Of a stretch of DNA of 64,000 nucleotides, positions 9,712-21,410 are shown one piece after another. The notes under the pieces were generated by a model that saw nothing but the letters and a program-made list of their open reading frames with translations, was not told where the DNA came from and did no database searches. Origin of the DNA: Rotaria sp. Silwood1 (lineage: Eukaryota; Rotifera; Eurotatoria; Philodinida; Philodinidae). The translations under genes were made by a program, and so were the position numbers. The stretch is from assembly GCA_905250075.1 (NCBI GenBank), contig CAJNOP010000855.1, positions 9,944 to 73,943 on the forward strand, read 5' to 3'. How positions within the stretch are numbered: the stretch's first letter is position 1; every line of letters starts with the position of its first letter.

Positions 9712-12700
9712 TTAATCATCTTGTTCTTCATCGTCGGTAATCGAATAATTGTTGCCTTTTTCCAACAGTAACTCTAAGTTATGTTCGACTTCTTCACAAT
9801 CGCTCAAACCATCGTCATAATCAATTTCATTCGTTGCTTGACTTTCCGCAAGGACATTGTTTTCATCGACTTTTGAGTTGAATTGAGCTAATCTTAAGTT
9901 CGCTGCAATATCGCTTCGGACTTTCTTCACACTTAGACCACATTTTGGTAAACATAGACGAGCAAAACCTAAAGAGATAAAACATAAAACAATCATTTCA
10001 TTTTTTTCTTCAAAGTCAGCAAAAGAAGCTTATTCAAACAGTTCTTTAGTATCTAACAAAAATAAAATATGGTAGCTTACTATAAATATTTTCTATTGTC
10101 GATTTTGGTACATTCTTAATTGATCCTACTTCAAGTCGAGCTTCAGCAGTAGGACGAATTGCTCGCCATACATTCATAGCAATTTTATCAGATTTAAAAG
10201 CATCTTGTTGAACACGTTGAATCAAATAAGCATTCAAACCAAGTTCTGCGCCAATTTGCTCTATCGTTCGTCCATCACATTTGTATTCGTCACTATGGGT
10301 CATCATAAATGCTTTCATTTCATTCCAAAATGCAGGACCCGGCTTCACTGAAAAATAAGTGAATGAACACATACCAAAATAGCTAGAAAAAAAAAGAAAA
10401 AAATTGAACCGTCGCACTTGCATATTTTTCATTGACTCTAGAAGACTATTTTGAAACCACGCTACGTAAGATAGGTGATTAGTTTTTTATTCAAGATTAA
10501 TAGTTAATATAGCAAAAGTCACTTAAAACTTGATGCTCTCCAAATGTCAAGTGTATGACTTTTAAGAACTATATCTACAGAGCTTCATAAATTAATTACG
10601 ACGTACGATAGAAATTCAAAATGAGAAATTCAGTTAATTGTCAGTTTTGGGATATCTTCTAATTCTGATCAATTCTGTTTTTGAATATTAAAATAACTTA
10701 TGCATATGAGTTTGAGCCATTTTTTTTCTTCTCTCTGCTCATCTTCTTCAACGCTGCTTTCAAGATATCGACTTGCCTCGATAGTTCACGATTTTTCTTC
10801 TCTGATTCTCGATATTCATGTGAATTACGAATATCTGCTGAACGCATGAACACAACCGAGCTTGACGATGGTTGAGTTACATTAGTTTGACCATTTGTGG
10901 CAGATAGATTGGTCATAGAACGAGTCGTATCACCACTAAAGTATAAAAATCTATATTAATAAAAGAAAAACAAAAAAAATATATTAAATAATTATATCTA
11001 TGAACATCTTGACTTGAATTATGGTTTTTACGATTTTCATTCGTAGTTCTGTTTTGACATTATTATACTAGAAAAAAGCACATGCATTATTAAATAGAAT
11101 CTATATCATTTAATTTTGCCAGACTTACTGTTTTGATAATTGAAGTGATTTCTTTTCAGCAACATTCGTATTCAATGACAATATACTACTGCAAAAATAA
11201 GACATAAATAAGACTGTTCGTTAAGTTACAGTAAAAATAAGTATTCATAATGATACGCAAGAAAAAATATAATAATATTTTTCATGTAATAGTACACTGC
11301 ATTTTTTTTTACAGATCTCTTAAACTTTGATGGTATACTATTAATCGTCTCAATCGCTTTAATTTCTCTCATAGGAACTCAATTAAGAGTCTCGTTTTTC
11401 GGTTGTAATCGCGCGATTTATTTATAGAAGTTCTGATCTCATTGTCGAATCAAATAAATTTTTTCAGGATCAGTCGTGAATATTTGAATGAGTTAACTCT
11501 TGCATAAAAGCAATAGAGTTTGCTCTAGATTATTTAGAGCAAATAGTTTAAATTACCTTTGATTTGATTCAGAAAGATTTGTCGGATGTCGTGTTAAACA
11601 GGCAGATGCTTGAGTTCTACTTCTATACGCAATTCAAAAAGGTACTTTATGCATTATTATTCAGTTTCAAAAACTCCCAGCTCACGTTAAAATTGGTTCA
11701 TTGCTTTTGTCGATTAATGGTTAGGTAAAGATGTGTCGTTGGGTTGTTGATAGATGTTTATCTTTTTCATTTATTCGTAATGGTGAAGTTTTAGAACGAC
11801 ATTCATTAACAACAGTAATTGGTGTGGCAAGACGAGTTGAATCGTTTGAATTCATTTTCAATGCTGAATTATTTGGACACTTATGAGATTCATTCGAAGA
11901 AGGCGATTCACGAGATTGTAACAATGTGCTGTAATTTAATATTTCTTTTTCAGGTACAATGATAGATGAAGTTTCATGAATTTGATTTGACTTATCGTCG
12001 TCGTCCATATCAGACGCATCTATTAAACAAAAAAGCAATGAAAATTTAATAAAGTACATGTTTACAATTATTCTAAAATCTGAAATTGGTTTTTTTTTAT
12101 CGATGCATATTAGCACCCAGTTTTTGTTGATTAAGATAAAATGTTAAGAAACGTTTATTTATTTACAAATAGAAAGTTTATACTAATCAACCTCTTAAAA
12201 TTTATTCTATAAAATATGAATTAGATTCTTTCTTCTAAATATCTTCATCGCGGGTGTTATTTTTATTTTTTTAATATGTTGCAAATACTGTTCAATAGCT
12301 TCAAAAGACCTAAATTTAGCTGAAATAATCTCGTGTCTTATATTTGATTAAAAAGAATTTGTTGATTTCTGATACATTCAAGAACATGATTGGTTCAGAC
12401 ATTCGAAAATGAACCGAACTCAAGGCTTTTGTTTTAAGATGGAGATTTAAGAAAAGTTAAATTTATCGTTAACTAATTAAATCGTTTTAAAGTTAAAAAA
12501 TTTATCATATAAGACAAGTATTAATGGGTTATTTTTATCAAAACTACAAATGAACACGAAAGTTGTATTGCATGATACGCAATTAATATTAAAATTAACC
12601 TGAAACATGTTTTGAAAAACTATGCAAATTACTAATATGTTGTTTTTCTTTATCCATATTTGCTGAAGTATTATCCAAAAAATCATCTTCATTAATTTTC

Positions 12701-12795
12701 TCGGTTAAACCCGTGTTTTGCACCAAATTCTTCTTTTTTTTTGAATATTGAATTCCATTAATTTGCTTGCGATTCGTACGTTTTCGTTTTGGCAT
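9712..12795 (-). CDS. BEN-like accessory protein of the large transposon (putative)
   Basis: Minus-strand multi-exon gene. Exons: 12600-12795 (start codon at 12795, basic MPKRKRTNRKQ nuclear-signal-like N-terminus), 12019 to about 11721, 11129-11188, 10935 to about 10698, 10081-10347 and 9712-9968. The 12600/12019, 11129/10935 and 10081/9968 junctions are in phase; donors after about 11721 and 10698 were not found. The fourth exon carries a heptad-rich coiled coil. The last two (KPGPAFW... through CLPKCGLSVKKVRSDIAANLR) resemble the C-terminal half of BEN DNA-binding domains, followed by an acidic tail. Lying upstream of and co-oriented with the transposase relic, it may bind the subterminal GTTTAAAC motifs. 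Both the BEN call and the role are inference; it could instead be a host gene. Confidence 0.45.
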
Positions 12796-13329
12796 TTTAA
12801 TATTTTAGAAATTACAAAAGTGACGCAGATAAGTAACACAATATATATGTATAATTGTTGAATCAAATCTAGAACACATAAATATTGTTAAGAAAACGAA
12901 GAAGTTTTGAGTTTAAATTATGAAATAGAAAGAATGCGTCTATTCTCATAGAAAACGAACTGTATAATTCATCTCAAGAAAAGCAAATAAGCGTAATCTT
13001 TAATCTTATTGTTAAATGACCTTTTATATATTGATCGTTATTAGAAAGAAATCTTTTCTTTTAAAATGTACTCCTGTTTCTGTACGTAAACAATAACTAA
13101 TAAACAAGTTAGACGTTAAAGTTAAGGACATTTCTTTATATCCTTTATGGCTGGTCATCCTATGACAATATCTTCTTTAATTTTTTTGTATTAGTTAATA
13201 TTAACAACCAATCATTTGATGTTCACCATTTTTCTCGCGAAACGCTGCCTAGAGTATTACTAGGAAACATGTAAAATAATATTTTTTTCAGACAAAACAG
13301 GAGACATTATCAAACAGATAAGTAGGAAA

Positions 13330-13380
13330 GGCATTTAAGAAAACGTGTTCAAACGCGTTTATTTGCCTGACATCTGAAGA
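13330..13380. repeat. Internal copy of subterminal-type sequence
   Basis: AACGTGTTCAAACGCGTTTATTTGCCTGAC resembles a diverged right end of the large transposon (ACGCGTTT followed by GTCTGACTGGG). It could be a fossil end of a related element or part of a long subterminal zone. Confidence 0.35.
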
Positions 13381-14141
13381 GAGTCCACCACGCACTTCTA
13401 CAATTCGTATACCCTTTAGACACTTTCACTATATTTTAAAATTCTATTCTAAATATTTTCATAAGCATCTTTACATCAATTTGAGTAGATAACAAGAAGG
13501 TAGAGAAAAAATCTATCTTGCAACTAGTATCTACCACATGAACATATTCTATTCTTTTTTTTCTCATTATTTGTCCAATAGATTTCTTTTATTCAAATTC
13601 TTTCTTTCTTGTGTTTATTCATTTTTTCATAGTTTTCTTTTATTCAGTAACTCATATTTCTTTCATTCGAGTAGCTTTATGATATTATTTCTGCTAGATG
13701 ATCTATTACATGCATTATGCTGCAGAAATGTCCTCATTCACATCAATTTTCTTTTTATCCAGCGAAGATAGAATAAGCAAAGCCATAGGAGAAAGAATCT
13801 TGCGTAAAGAAAAAGAAATAAGTTCAGTACATTAGTCAACCTTGTGTTAAATGATTTAGTCATACGAACAGTTGACTTAGCATCAACAACTATATCAAGT
13901 TTTCCTTTTTTTTTGTTCACTCTCTTTCATAACAATCAGTTTTTTTATAGTTTTTATTGCGGTCATAGATTTGTAAATTGACAATAGTAGAATAAGAGAA
14001 TAGTTGATGACTTCAAAGCATATCTTACATTAGAAGAGAATATTGTTAGACGATAAAAAAAAGAATGTTACAGAACTTGCGTATATTTCAGTTATTTATC
14101 CACATATAATTAATTCCAATTAAAATAAAGCAAGTAAATTT

Positions 14142-14431
14142 TATAAGGTAGAGAGACAACTCAACACGCCGTGATCACTTAAGAGTTAGTTGAGACTACA
14201 TTTTTTTCTAACTATTTTAAGTGTATTCTTAATGTATACAGGACGACGTATCGATTTTATGTATGGATAGAGTCAAAATAATTGGAAAATACTTATTTTG
14301 ACTCTATCCATACATAAAATCGATACGTCGTCCTGTATACATTAAGGATACACTTAAAATAGTTAGAAAAAATGTAGTCTCAACTAACTCTCAAGTGATC
14401 ACGATGTGTTGAGTTGTCTCTCTGCCTTATA
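14142..14431. repeat. Near-perfect 290-bp hairpin (foldback repeat)
   Basis: Arms 14142-14280 and 14294-14431 are inverted copies differing by a few substitutions and one T-run length change. The loop is only 13 bases. No ORF is present. It sits just inside the right subterminal zone of the large transposon. It could be a MITE inserted there or a structural part of the element; no clear target duplication was found. Confidence 0.9.
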
Positions 14432-14499
14432 GTATCTGTTTCATTCAAAGAATAAAACATGTAAAAACACATTTTAAATATGAAACGAAAAAAGTTTCG

Positions 14500-14744
14500 T
14501 ATAAACCGCACATTTAAACGCGTTATGAACGCATAGTACTATCTAACACTATAAAAACGTATCAATGTTTGTAAAATAAAATAACGTCGTGAAGTTAAAA
14601 AACTAGTTATTAAGCGTTTCAATTCTGAACGATGGAAAACGTTGTTCAACATAGCACAGCGTTACTAACGCGTTTAAATGTGCGATTTTAACGAATTGGA
14701 ACGCGTTTGTTTTTGGGACGGCTTTTACGCGTTTTTTTACTAGT
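14500..14744. repeat. Right subterminal repeats of the large transposon
   Basis: ACATTTAAACGCGTT (near 14508), ACGCGTTTAAATGTGCG (near 14669), ACGCGTTTG (14701) and ACGCGTTTTTTT (14727) lie within 260 bases of the right terminus. They share the TTTAAA/ACGCGTTT theme of the left end in opposite orientation. Confidence 0.5.
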
Positions 14745-14760
14745 TTTGTCTGACTGGGTA

Positions 14761-16618
14761 GCCTTTCAGCAAGTAAAAATCTAAAGAAAACTTGATTTAA
14801 TAAATATTATTCGATTCACCGATAATTGCTTTCCAAAATCTCATCTGTGATAATCTGATTTAAATTGGGATCACCGAATCCGGCATGATTCGTTCGTTAC
14901 GTTAAGGAAAACGCTTCACTTCCTACCCATCGTGTACTAAAATTGAAGAATAACAACCAACAAAATACAGAAAATAATCGATACCATCGATGCTTCCGGT
15001 ACACTTGAATTTCGATATTTGCTATTTAGATTTGAGTGACTTCACTCTTGTTCTACTCATATTTGATGGTATTTAATGTCGGGTGCAGAAAGAGATCTTA
15101 AAGCATCCCATCACATAAATGTATTCTGAGAAAGGCTCTATTCTGGAAGAAATCATTGTTAATGTCGTACTCGCCCTTTAACATCTTTCTCAGTCCCGGC
15201 TTACTTTCTATTTTTCACTAATTGTAGAAAATGATATGAGTTCATATGAATCAACTACCACCACAGCAGAAGCATCTCAAATTGCAAGTGGTGATAATTA
15301 TCATACCACTCACATGGGTACACACAGTGAATTGATGCACAACCCTAGGAATACAGATATTCACATTCTGATAAGAAACTGTCAAACGAGAAATTTGGCT
15401 AATAGTCGTGTCAAGTAAGTTTTGGCATGTAAAAGATTTGAACTGTTTTGCGGCTAATAGCTAAGTAGAATGTAATACTATTCAGAAAAAACTCTTCCTC
15501 AAGTGATGGAATATCTGATTAGAAACAGTGTAGTTGAGTCTCAGTTTGGACTTGAAACAATTTTGGTGCAACATTGTATTCAGAGAAAACAGCACTTGAT
15601 GTTAAATTTACAAAAGCTTGAGAACCCGAGTTCCTTTCTTCAAAAGCCACACTATTCGACTGTCTATGATTGGAAGCATCTATTGTACAAACAGAGAGCC
15701 AATTTTGAGTAACCTCCAGTGTAGTGAGCTTCTTTTAGTAGTTCCATACTGATTAGTGATCTCTAAAAAATGTATTAGTAGAGTAGCAGACACAAAGTAT
15801 TGTAAAACTCCATATAGAGAATATGAAGATATAGAAAGTGAGAGTTGGAGGTAATAATAATAACCCTGTTCCTGAAGAATTTATGTAAGATGCACCAAGG
15901 ACAAAACGTAAGCAAAAAAATGGTTTTTTGTTTTTCACATCATTTGATAGAGCTCGTTGACTTGATTCCGAATATGTATATTTTATTGTGTTTTGATCAA
16001 GTTTTAGGTTTGAAACCTTGAAAATACTATAAAAAATTGGAAAGAGAAAAATATCACTGTTTTGGAAGAAACCGTGAAATGTTGCCCCTTTCCACTAAAT
16101 ATAGGCTTCCAAAACTGCTTTATTCGAATTCAGCATCTCAAACTGAGTATTAAAATGTTGTCTCAAACAAATTTCAACATAGCCAGAATTTTCCATGAGT
16201 TCAATTAGGATGAAAAAGTGACTCATAGACACTCATCTGTTGTAAACCTATCTAGTATTTTGTTTGAAAAATTTTCTAAATATTTATACATCAATCGAAT
16301 CGTCATTCGATAAGGAAAAAAAAGTACATATGCGTTTTAAGAAATTTTGTTCTCCGGCTGAGACATGGAGCATTTACTAAATCATTAACCATCAGGCTAA
16401 ATTTGACCCCTGAATTACCAGTTTTTGCACCAAAACCCAATTAGAATGCAAAATAAATATCATATTCGGAACCAGCATAAAAATTTGAGTCGAATATGAT
16501 GGGTTTCGAATCATTCAGACGACTTTTGTTTTCTAATGAAAAACTTGAGTAGGCTGTTCGTGTCGAAGATGAAAAAAATAAAAGTGTTCCAAAATGATTA
16601 TTTTCTGTCATATTCGAC
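14761..16618. other. Intergenic, nothing firmly recognised
   Basis: AT-rich. A stretch at 15225-15415 is bounded by plausible splice signals and is open, but no partner exon in phase and no known family could be found. No transposon ends seen. Confidence 0.35.
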
Positions 16619-16935
16619 TCAGAGGGTGTGGGTGTGGGAGTGAGGGTGGGTGTGGGAGTAGGAGTGGGGATGGGGATGTGTGTAGAAGTGGGAGTGGGAG
16701 TGGGTGTAGGGATGTGGGTGAAAAGAAGAACAACACCCACACCCACACTCACACCCACACCCACACCCACACCCACACCCACACCCACACCCACACCCAT
16801 ACTCACACCCACACGCACACCGACACCCATACTCACACCCGCAGCTACACCGACACAGACATCGACACCGACATCGACACCGACATCGACACCCACACCC
16901 ACACTCATACCCACACCCGCACTCACACCCTTGGT
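16619..16935. repeat. Telomere-like hairpin 3, the longest
   Basis: About 105 bases of GGGTGTGGG/GGGAGTGGG are followed by a 16-base spacer and then about 190 bases of CCCACA/CCGACA repeats. The central C-rich block (about 16736-16798) is an almost perfect (CCCACA) tract. It lies directly upstream of the NMNAT-like gene. Open frames through it are repeat artefacts. Confidence 0.9.
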
Positions 16936-17113
16936 GCACCTTAGCTGTCTTTTCTTCTTTGTATACTGAGCAATAAAATCGTTTACGCTATTGTTCTTGA
17001 GGCCCTTATATACAAAGGTAAAATATATTCCGTCACTTGTTTGTGTGACAAAGCTTTGCTATTCGCTCCTGAAACTTCACATTTGGTTCTTGATTTCGTG
17101 GTCATTTTTATTT

Positions 17114-17868
17114 ATGTATAGTTGTGTTTTGGTTACGACCGGCTCTTTCAATCCCGTCCATCCGTTACATTTTCAAAATCTTCTGCGTGTCAGAGATTTC
17201 CTAGAACGTGAACACCAGCCTCCATGGAATGTCCTAGCCGGATATCTCTCACCGACACAGTATGTTTTTTACAATCTGTTTTATTTCAACAGACATGTGT
17301 AAGTTCCTGTTATAGCGATTCATATGTGCGTTCCAAATTAGGTAATCCTGCATGGATTCCAGCTGAAGATAGATGTCGACTTTGCGAAGGAGCCATCAAA
17401 TATGAAGGTCTTGGATTATCATCGTGGATTGGTGTTTCTCGAGGTGAAAGTCAATGGAAGGATGGATTTGTAGATTTTATTCCTGTTAGTGAAAATCTGC
17501 GAGATTTTCTTAATAGCACACTAGTTGGTCAAGGAAATATCCTCAAATATCCATTGAGAGTGGTATATGTCTGTGGACTAGATCATTTTAACAAATGTTC
17601 TTATGTTGAAAGTATGGCCAAACAAAATAACATGACGTGTGCTGTTATTTACCGTGTGGGGTACGACGAAAAGCAGATTAGTCGCTCCGCTGTAACTTCA
17701 GATGTCACCTACATTCCGTTGACAATGGAACGCAACAAACTCGTGGATGTAAGTTCCACAGAGATTCGTCAATATTTTAAAAATCCAACTACCAACAAGA
17801 CTAACATCGAGCGAAATATTTATCCAAATGTTCGTGAATACATGAGCAAAAAATACCAAAAACAATAG
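17114..17868 (+). CDS. Nicotinamide/nicotinate mononucleotide adenylyltransferase (NMNAT-like)
   Basis: Two exons, 17114-17259 and 17316-17868, separated by a 56-bp GT-AG intron; the join gives SPTHDSYVRSK in phase and a 232-residue protein. NMNATs join NMN or NaMN to AMP from ATP, making NAD or NaAD. Signatures: GSFNPVHPLHF near the N-terminus (the nucleotide-binding loop with an HxxH pair), an expected W-N-V-L-x-G-Y-L-S-P-T block, YVCGLDHF in the middle, and VSSTEIRQYF near the C-terminus (the second ATP-binding motif, S-S-T-x-I-R). The start at 17114 puts the first beta strand at the N-terminus, as usual for the family; an earlier ATG at 16991 in the same frame or an unseen 5' exon remains possible. 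No targeting signal is obvious. It appears intact. Confidence 0.85.
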
Positions 17869-18297
17869 TCTGCCATGATCAACTTTTCATCTACGCTTCG
17901 CTAAAAACTGAAGCTTCGAATAATTGTATGTGTTGTTGGGTACCTAGATTTTCCTTTATCTTTTTCCACATATTTTAAGGCTTTTATATCCGTAATATAT
18001 TTAATCCAACAAAATAGTCTCATGTTTGAGAATATCAAAAATGAACCGTCATACACCAGATGCAAAAAATTCGAGGAAAAAATTAAAATTAAGAACCAAA
18101 TCAAATGCGATTGAAGGGTTGTACTATTTAATGAGAAACATATCAGGAACCGAAAAACTACAAACACGAGCACACGAGTTATGAGACTCGACTGAAGCAT
18201 AGAAGCATACTAGACAGTTCATGTACCTTCACTCTCATAGATTCCAGAAAGAGCGTGTAGACGTCGAAGCGGATCTTCGTAAAAATTGCGAATCTAA

Positions 18298-19432
18298 CAA
18301 GGAAACATATTTGAGTGTATCCTCTAAGAAGAGACTTAAAAGTATTCTATCTTACAGGGACCTTGGTGAATATCACCAATATCAGTATCTCATCTGCTGT
18401 CGTTCAACTTTAAAGAAAATAGAAAGCCAAACTTTTGCGTTTTTAAGTATAGTATCACTATAAGACGTATCATTTTTTTCAATTCGGTAAGATTTGAAAC
18501 GATAATACAGTTTTTCATAAGAGGACCGTAGAAATTCATCAAAATCTCATATGAAAGAACTTCTTTTGTATAACAAATAGGCATGTGAAACATATGTTTC
18601 TGATCTGCGCATCTAGACGACAGATGAGTAGCTGTTTTTAATCATTCAGCGAAAGTGGTCAGTATTTTTTGGAAGGGTTTTTCAACGTTAATTCAAGCAA
18701 AAGATATAGATAGAATACATATATGCTGACGTCATAACAATAACAGAAAGAAAGATGTAGTATGCAAATAAAGACACCACCTAACACAACTGATGTGTGC
18801 TCCTACTCTTTCTAAGAAAATGTATATGCTATGCAAAATTTATTCCTAGAATTTCTTTATGTTATGTACGGAAATATGTGTTAGCGACGAATATCTACAT
18901 GACCTCACTACTTTTTTCTATCGTCTTTCAACCTCACTTTCCTTGCATTTTTCCTGTCGAAACATTATTGGAACAAAAAGACTGAAGAAGATTTTTCTTC
19001 TGAACATACACCCATATATATATATATATATACTGTATTGGCCAGTTCATTTGGTGACACTAATTGCAATAGGCATCTATTCTTTTTAACGAATAAATGT
19101 CAAGATAGATACTTAGGTCAGAAATACAAGTTTGATATATTTATTTGTGATGAAAAAGTAGCTCTTTCATATGAGGTTTTGTCGAATTTCTACGGTCCTT
19201 TTATGAAAAGCTGTATTATTGTTTCAAATCTTACTGAAGTGAAAAAAATGATACGCCTTTCAATGGTGTTATACTTAAAAACGCAAAAGTTTGATTTTCT
19301 ATTTTCTTTAAAGTTGAACGACAGCAGATGAGATACTTATTGATCTTGGTGATATTCACCAAGGTTCCTGTAAGATAGAATGCTTTTAAGCCTTTTCTCA
19401 GAGGATACACTCCAATATGTTTCCTCGTAAGT
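18298..19432. repeat. Long inverted repeat (arms about 310 bp)
   Basis: The segment 18298-18605 reappears in reverse orientation at about 19115-19432, with scattered substitutions. Shared blocks include the TCGTTCAACTTTAAAGAAAA region and GGACCGTAGAAATTC. The spacer of about 510 bases holds a TA microsatellite near 19014-19032 and no gene. It fits a nonautonomous DNA transposon with long inverted ends, but no target duplication was defined. Confidence 0.75.
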
Positions 19433-19436
19433 GTTA

Positions 19437-19625
19437 ATGTGGGTATGTCTGGAGTGTAGGTAAGCACCGCGTGTGCTGTTTCAAGTGTGAGGATAATGGT
19501 TGTGTGTGTCCATGTTTGCGTTGAGGTCGTCAGGAGGGTGTAGGTGTGGGTGTAGATATGAGTTTCTATCCGAGCCCCAATCATATCCACACGCAAACGC
19601 ACACTTACATCCCATATCTACGCTC
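19437..19625. repeat. Telomere-like hairpin 4 (degenerate)
   Basis: G-rich units (GGGTGTAGGTGTGGGTGTAG near 19536-19557) precede C-rich units (ATCCACACGCAAACGCACAC). Same polarity as the other sites, but strongly diverged. Confidence 0.5.
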
Positions 19626-20420
19626 CCAGTGATTTCCTTTCATTTCTGCACTGTAAACGGAGCTCTTTCCACTAACTTTGCTTGTACATGTTCTTCAAAC
19701 CAAATACTGCCGTTGTGCAAGTAGTGTACATTTGTCGGTTATATATAGAAGCTTTAAATTCTATGTGCTTTTTATCGTAGCATAACGCTGTAGATAATTT
19801 AACATTCATTTCTCTGTCCTTCGATTGATTGCACATTCTTTCCGTGTGAGTCTTCTTGGAACCTCATTCTCTCCTACAGACTGCATTTTACAAGCAAACC
19901 GTATTTACTTATTCTTAGTCGAAGATCAGAGCTTACAACACAGATAAGTAATAGCTTGTTTGCGCGTGGTTTTTGATGTGTTGCATCTGCAGATATGATT
20001 GTGAGGTTATTTAATAGAGCCAGTTCACACAGAACTGCCTAAGTCGAAGCATTATCTGAGCGGTTTTATGCTGAACTATTCACTAGACGCCAGTTTTTTT
20101 TGCAAGATTTCCTAGGCATCCATGTACTCAGAAAAGCTCAATATCCACAGTGACTTTTCCTGATTTCAAAGACAAGTTTTGATATAATCCGTATTTATCT
20201 CTATCATTTTTTTTTGTTACTGTTGCCTATATGAAATGCTTAACATAAAACTGTCAACATCACAATTCTATTTCAGATCTATTGTTTGTATTGCAACTTG
20301 AATCTTTTTTACCAAGTTCGTCATACATATTCATTTCAATTAATAAGTTACAAATCAAGGGGTGCCTTCAAAACAACTACGAGCATTTGCACAATTTGAT
20401 CACTTCTGTATTCAAGTAAG

Positions 20421-20560
20421 AGTGAGGATATGTGGGATGTGGAGTGTGTGGGTGTGAGGTGTAGATGTTGGTGGGTGTGGGGTGTGGGTGTGGGGTGTGG
20501 GTGTGGGTGAGTGTAGGGTGTAGGTGTTGGGAGTGGGAGTGGGAGTGGGAGTAGGCATGA
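20421..20560. repeat. Telomere-like array 5, G-rich strand
   Basis: About 140 bases dominated by GGGTGTGG and GGGAGTGGGAG. The C-rich counterpart is replaced by a CCCAAA-type array directly after it. Confidence 0.8.
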
Positions 20561-20840
20561 CCCAAACCCAAACTCAAACCCAAACTGTTTGTGAGTTTGG
20601 GTTTAGTTCAATGAGTGTGGGTTTGGGTTTGTGCAGGTACCCAAACTTCCAAACAGTTTGGGTTAAAGACCCAAGCTCGATTAACAATTCATGTTTCAAT
20701 TTGTGTTGGTTACATACGTATATGAAACATACAAGTCTTTTTCTTCTTGTTTTCATATATAGAAAAATTATATGCATATATAGATGGCAATTGAAAAAAG
20801 CCCAAACCCAAACTCCAACCGAAACTGTTTGGTGAGTTTA
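20559..20840. repeat. CCCAAA/TTTGGG palindromic repeats
   Basis: ACCCAAACCCAAACTC is followed by its inverse (GAGTTTGGGTTTAG), then further GGGTTTGGGTTTG, a CCAAACAGTTTGG palindrome near 20648-20663, and another CCCAAACCCAAAC at 20800. This is a different hexamer-like unit from the TGTGGG arrays next to it. Confidence 0.75.
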
Positions 20841-20852
20841 GATGGGTGTGGA

Positions 20853-21274
20853 CTAGAAGTCTGCATCGGTTCCAAAAATGATTTGCTGGAACCGTTCAAA
20901 GAAGTACACATCATTTCTTCATTGTTAATGGTAACACATAATTCAAACATACATTTTGTAGGATAATGCTTTCTATTTGAGCTCATCTATTGAGAAACAC
21001 ATAATAGGCCTTCATATCGAAAAAATTTTTGAAAAAGTACGGTTCCAAACTTGGAACCGGTCGGACCTGAACGAGACGGGATCGTAGCTTCTCGATAGAA
21101 GATTTTTCCACATGAAGGCCTATTATGTATTTCTAAATACATGAGCTGAAAGAGAAAGCATGATTCTACAAAATGCGTATTTAAATTATATATTGACATT
21201 AAAAATAAAGAGATGGCATCTACTTCTTTGAACGGTTCCAGCAGATCATTTTTGGAACCGATGCAGATCTCTAG
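20853..21274. repeat. Inverted repeat with 175-bp arms between two G-rich arrays
   Basis: The arm from about 20853 (CTAGAAGTCTGCATCGGTTCC...) to 21033 is repeated inversely at about 21102-21274, with short insertions and substitutions; the shared edge is CTGCATCGGTTCC. The loop contains GGTTCCAAACTTGGAACC, a further palindrome. G-rich arrays begin just outside both ends. No coding capacity recognised; likely a nonautonomous DNA transposon. Confidence 0.7.
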
Positions 21275-21277
21275 TGA

Positions 21278-21410
21278 GAGCGTGGGTGTGAGGGTGTGGG
21301 CGTAGGCGTAGGCGTTTTCTTTATTTATGCCCCAGATCCACACCTACTTCACATACACCTATACCGACACATTCAGACACTCACACCTATACCCAAACAT
21401 ACACCCACCT
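21278..21410. repeat. Telomere-like hairpin 6
   Basis: GCGTGGGTGTGAGGGTGTGG is followed by a short AT spacer and then ATCCACACCTAC, CACACCTATACCCAAAC and ACACCCACC. Same G-then-C order as elsewhere. Confidence 0.65.

Larger units (their letters stand above)
3893..14760 (-). mobile_element. Large two-gene DNA transposon, CACTA/EnSpm-like (putative)
   Basis: The left end reads TACCCAGGCAGACAAA (3893-3908). The right end (14745-14760), read on the minus strand, is TACCCAGTCAGACAAA: 15 of 16 identical in inverted orientation. The outer TA on each side may be a 2-bp target duplication, with CCCAG as the true terminus. GTTTAAAC/ACGCGTTT-type motifs crowd both subterminal zones. Between them lie two minus-strand genes: a Tnp-like transposase relic (about 4732-8776) and a BEN-like gene (9712-12795). 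Two-gene content plus subterminal repeats fits CACTA-type elements. A deleted mariner (8834-9402) is inserted inside. The transposase is broken, so this copy should not move on its own. The superfamily is inferred from protein patterns, not from a search. Confidence 0.55.

Noticed and set aside
15225..15712. Two open stretches bounded by splice-like signals (15225-15415 and 15488-15712)
   Set aside because: The only in-phase join ends after about ten residues, the longer second frame is out of phase, and no family was recognised.
16619..16935. Interpreting the arrays as a true chromosome end or a CRISPR array
   Set aside because: Genes continue on both sides, the arrays are inverted pairs with short spacers, and the repeats are hexamers without unique spacers.
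16594..16969. Long open frames on both strands through the (CCCACA)n region
   Set aside because: They encode only THTHTH, PTPTPT or GVGVGV repeats and exist because the hexamer array has no stop codon in these frames.
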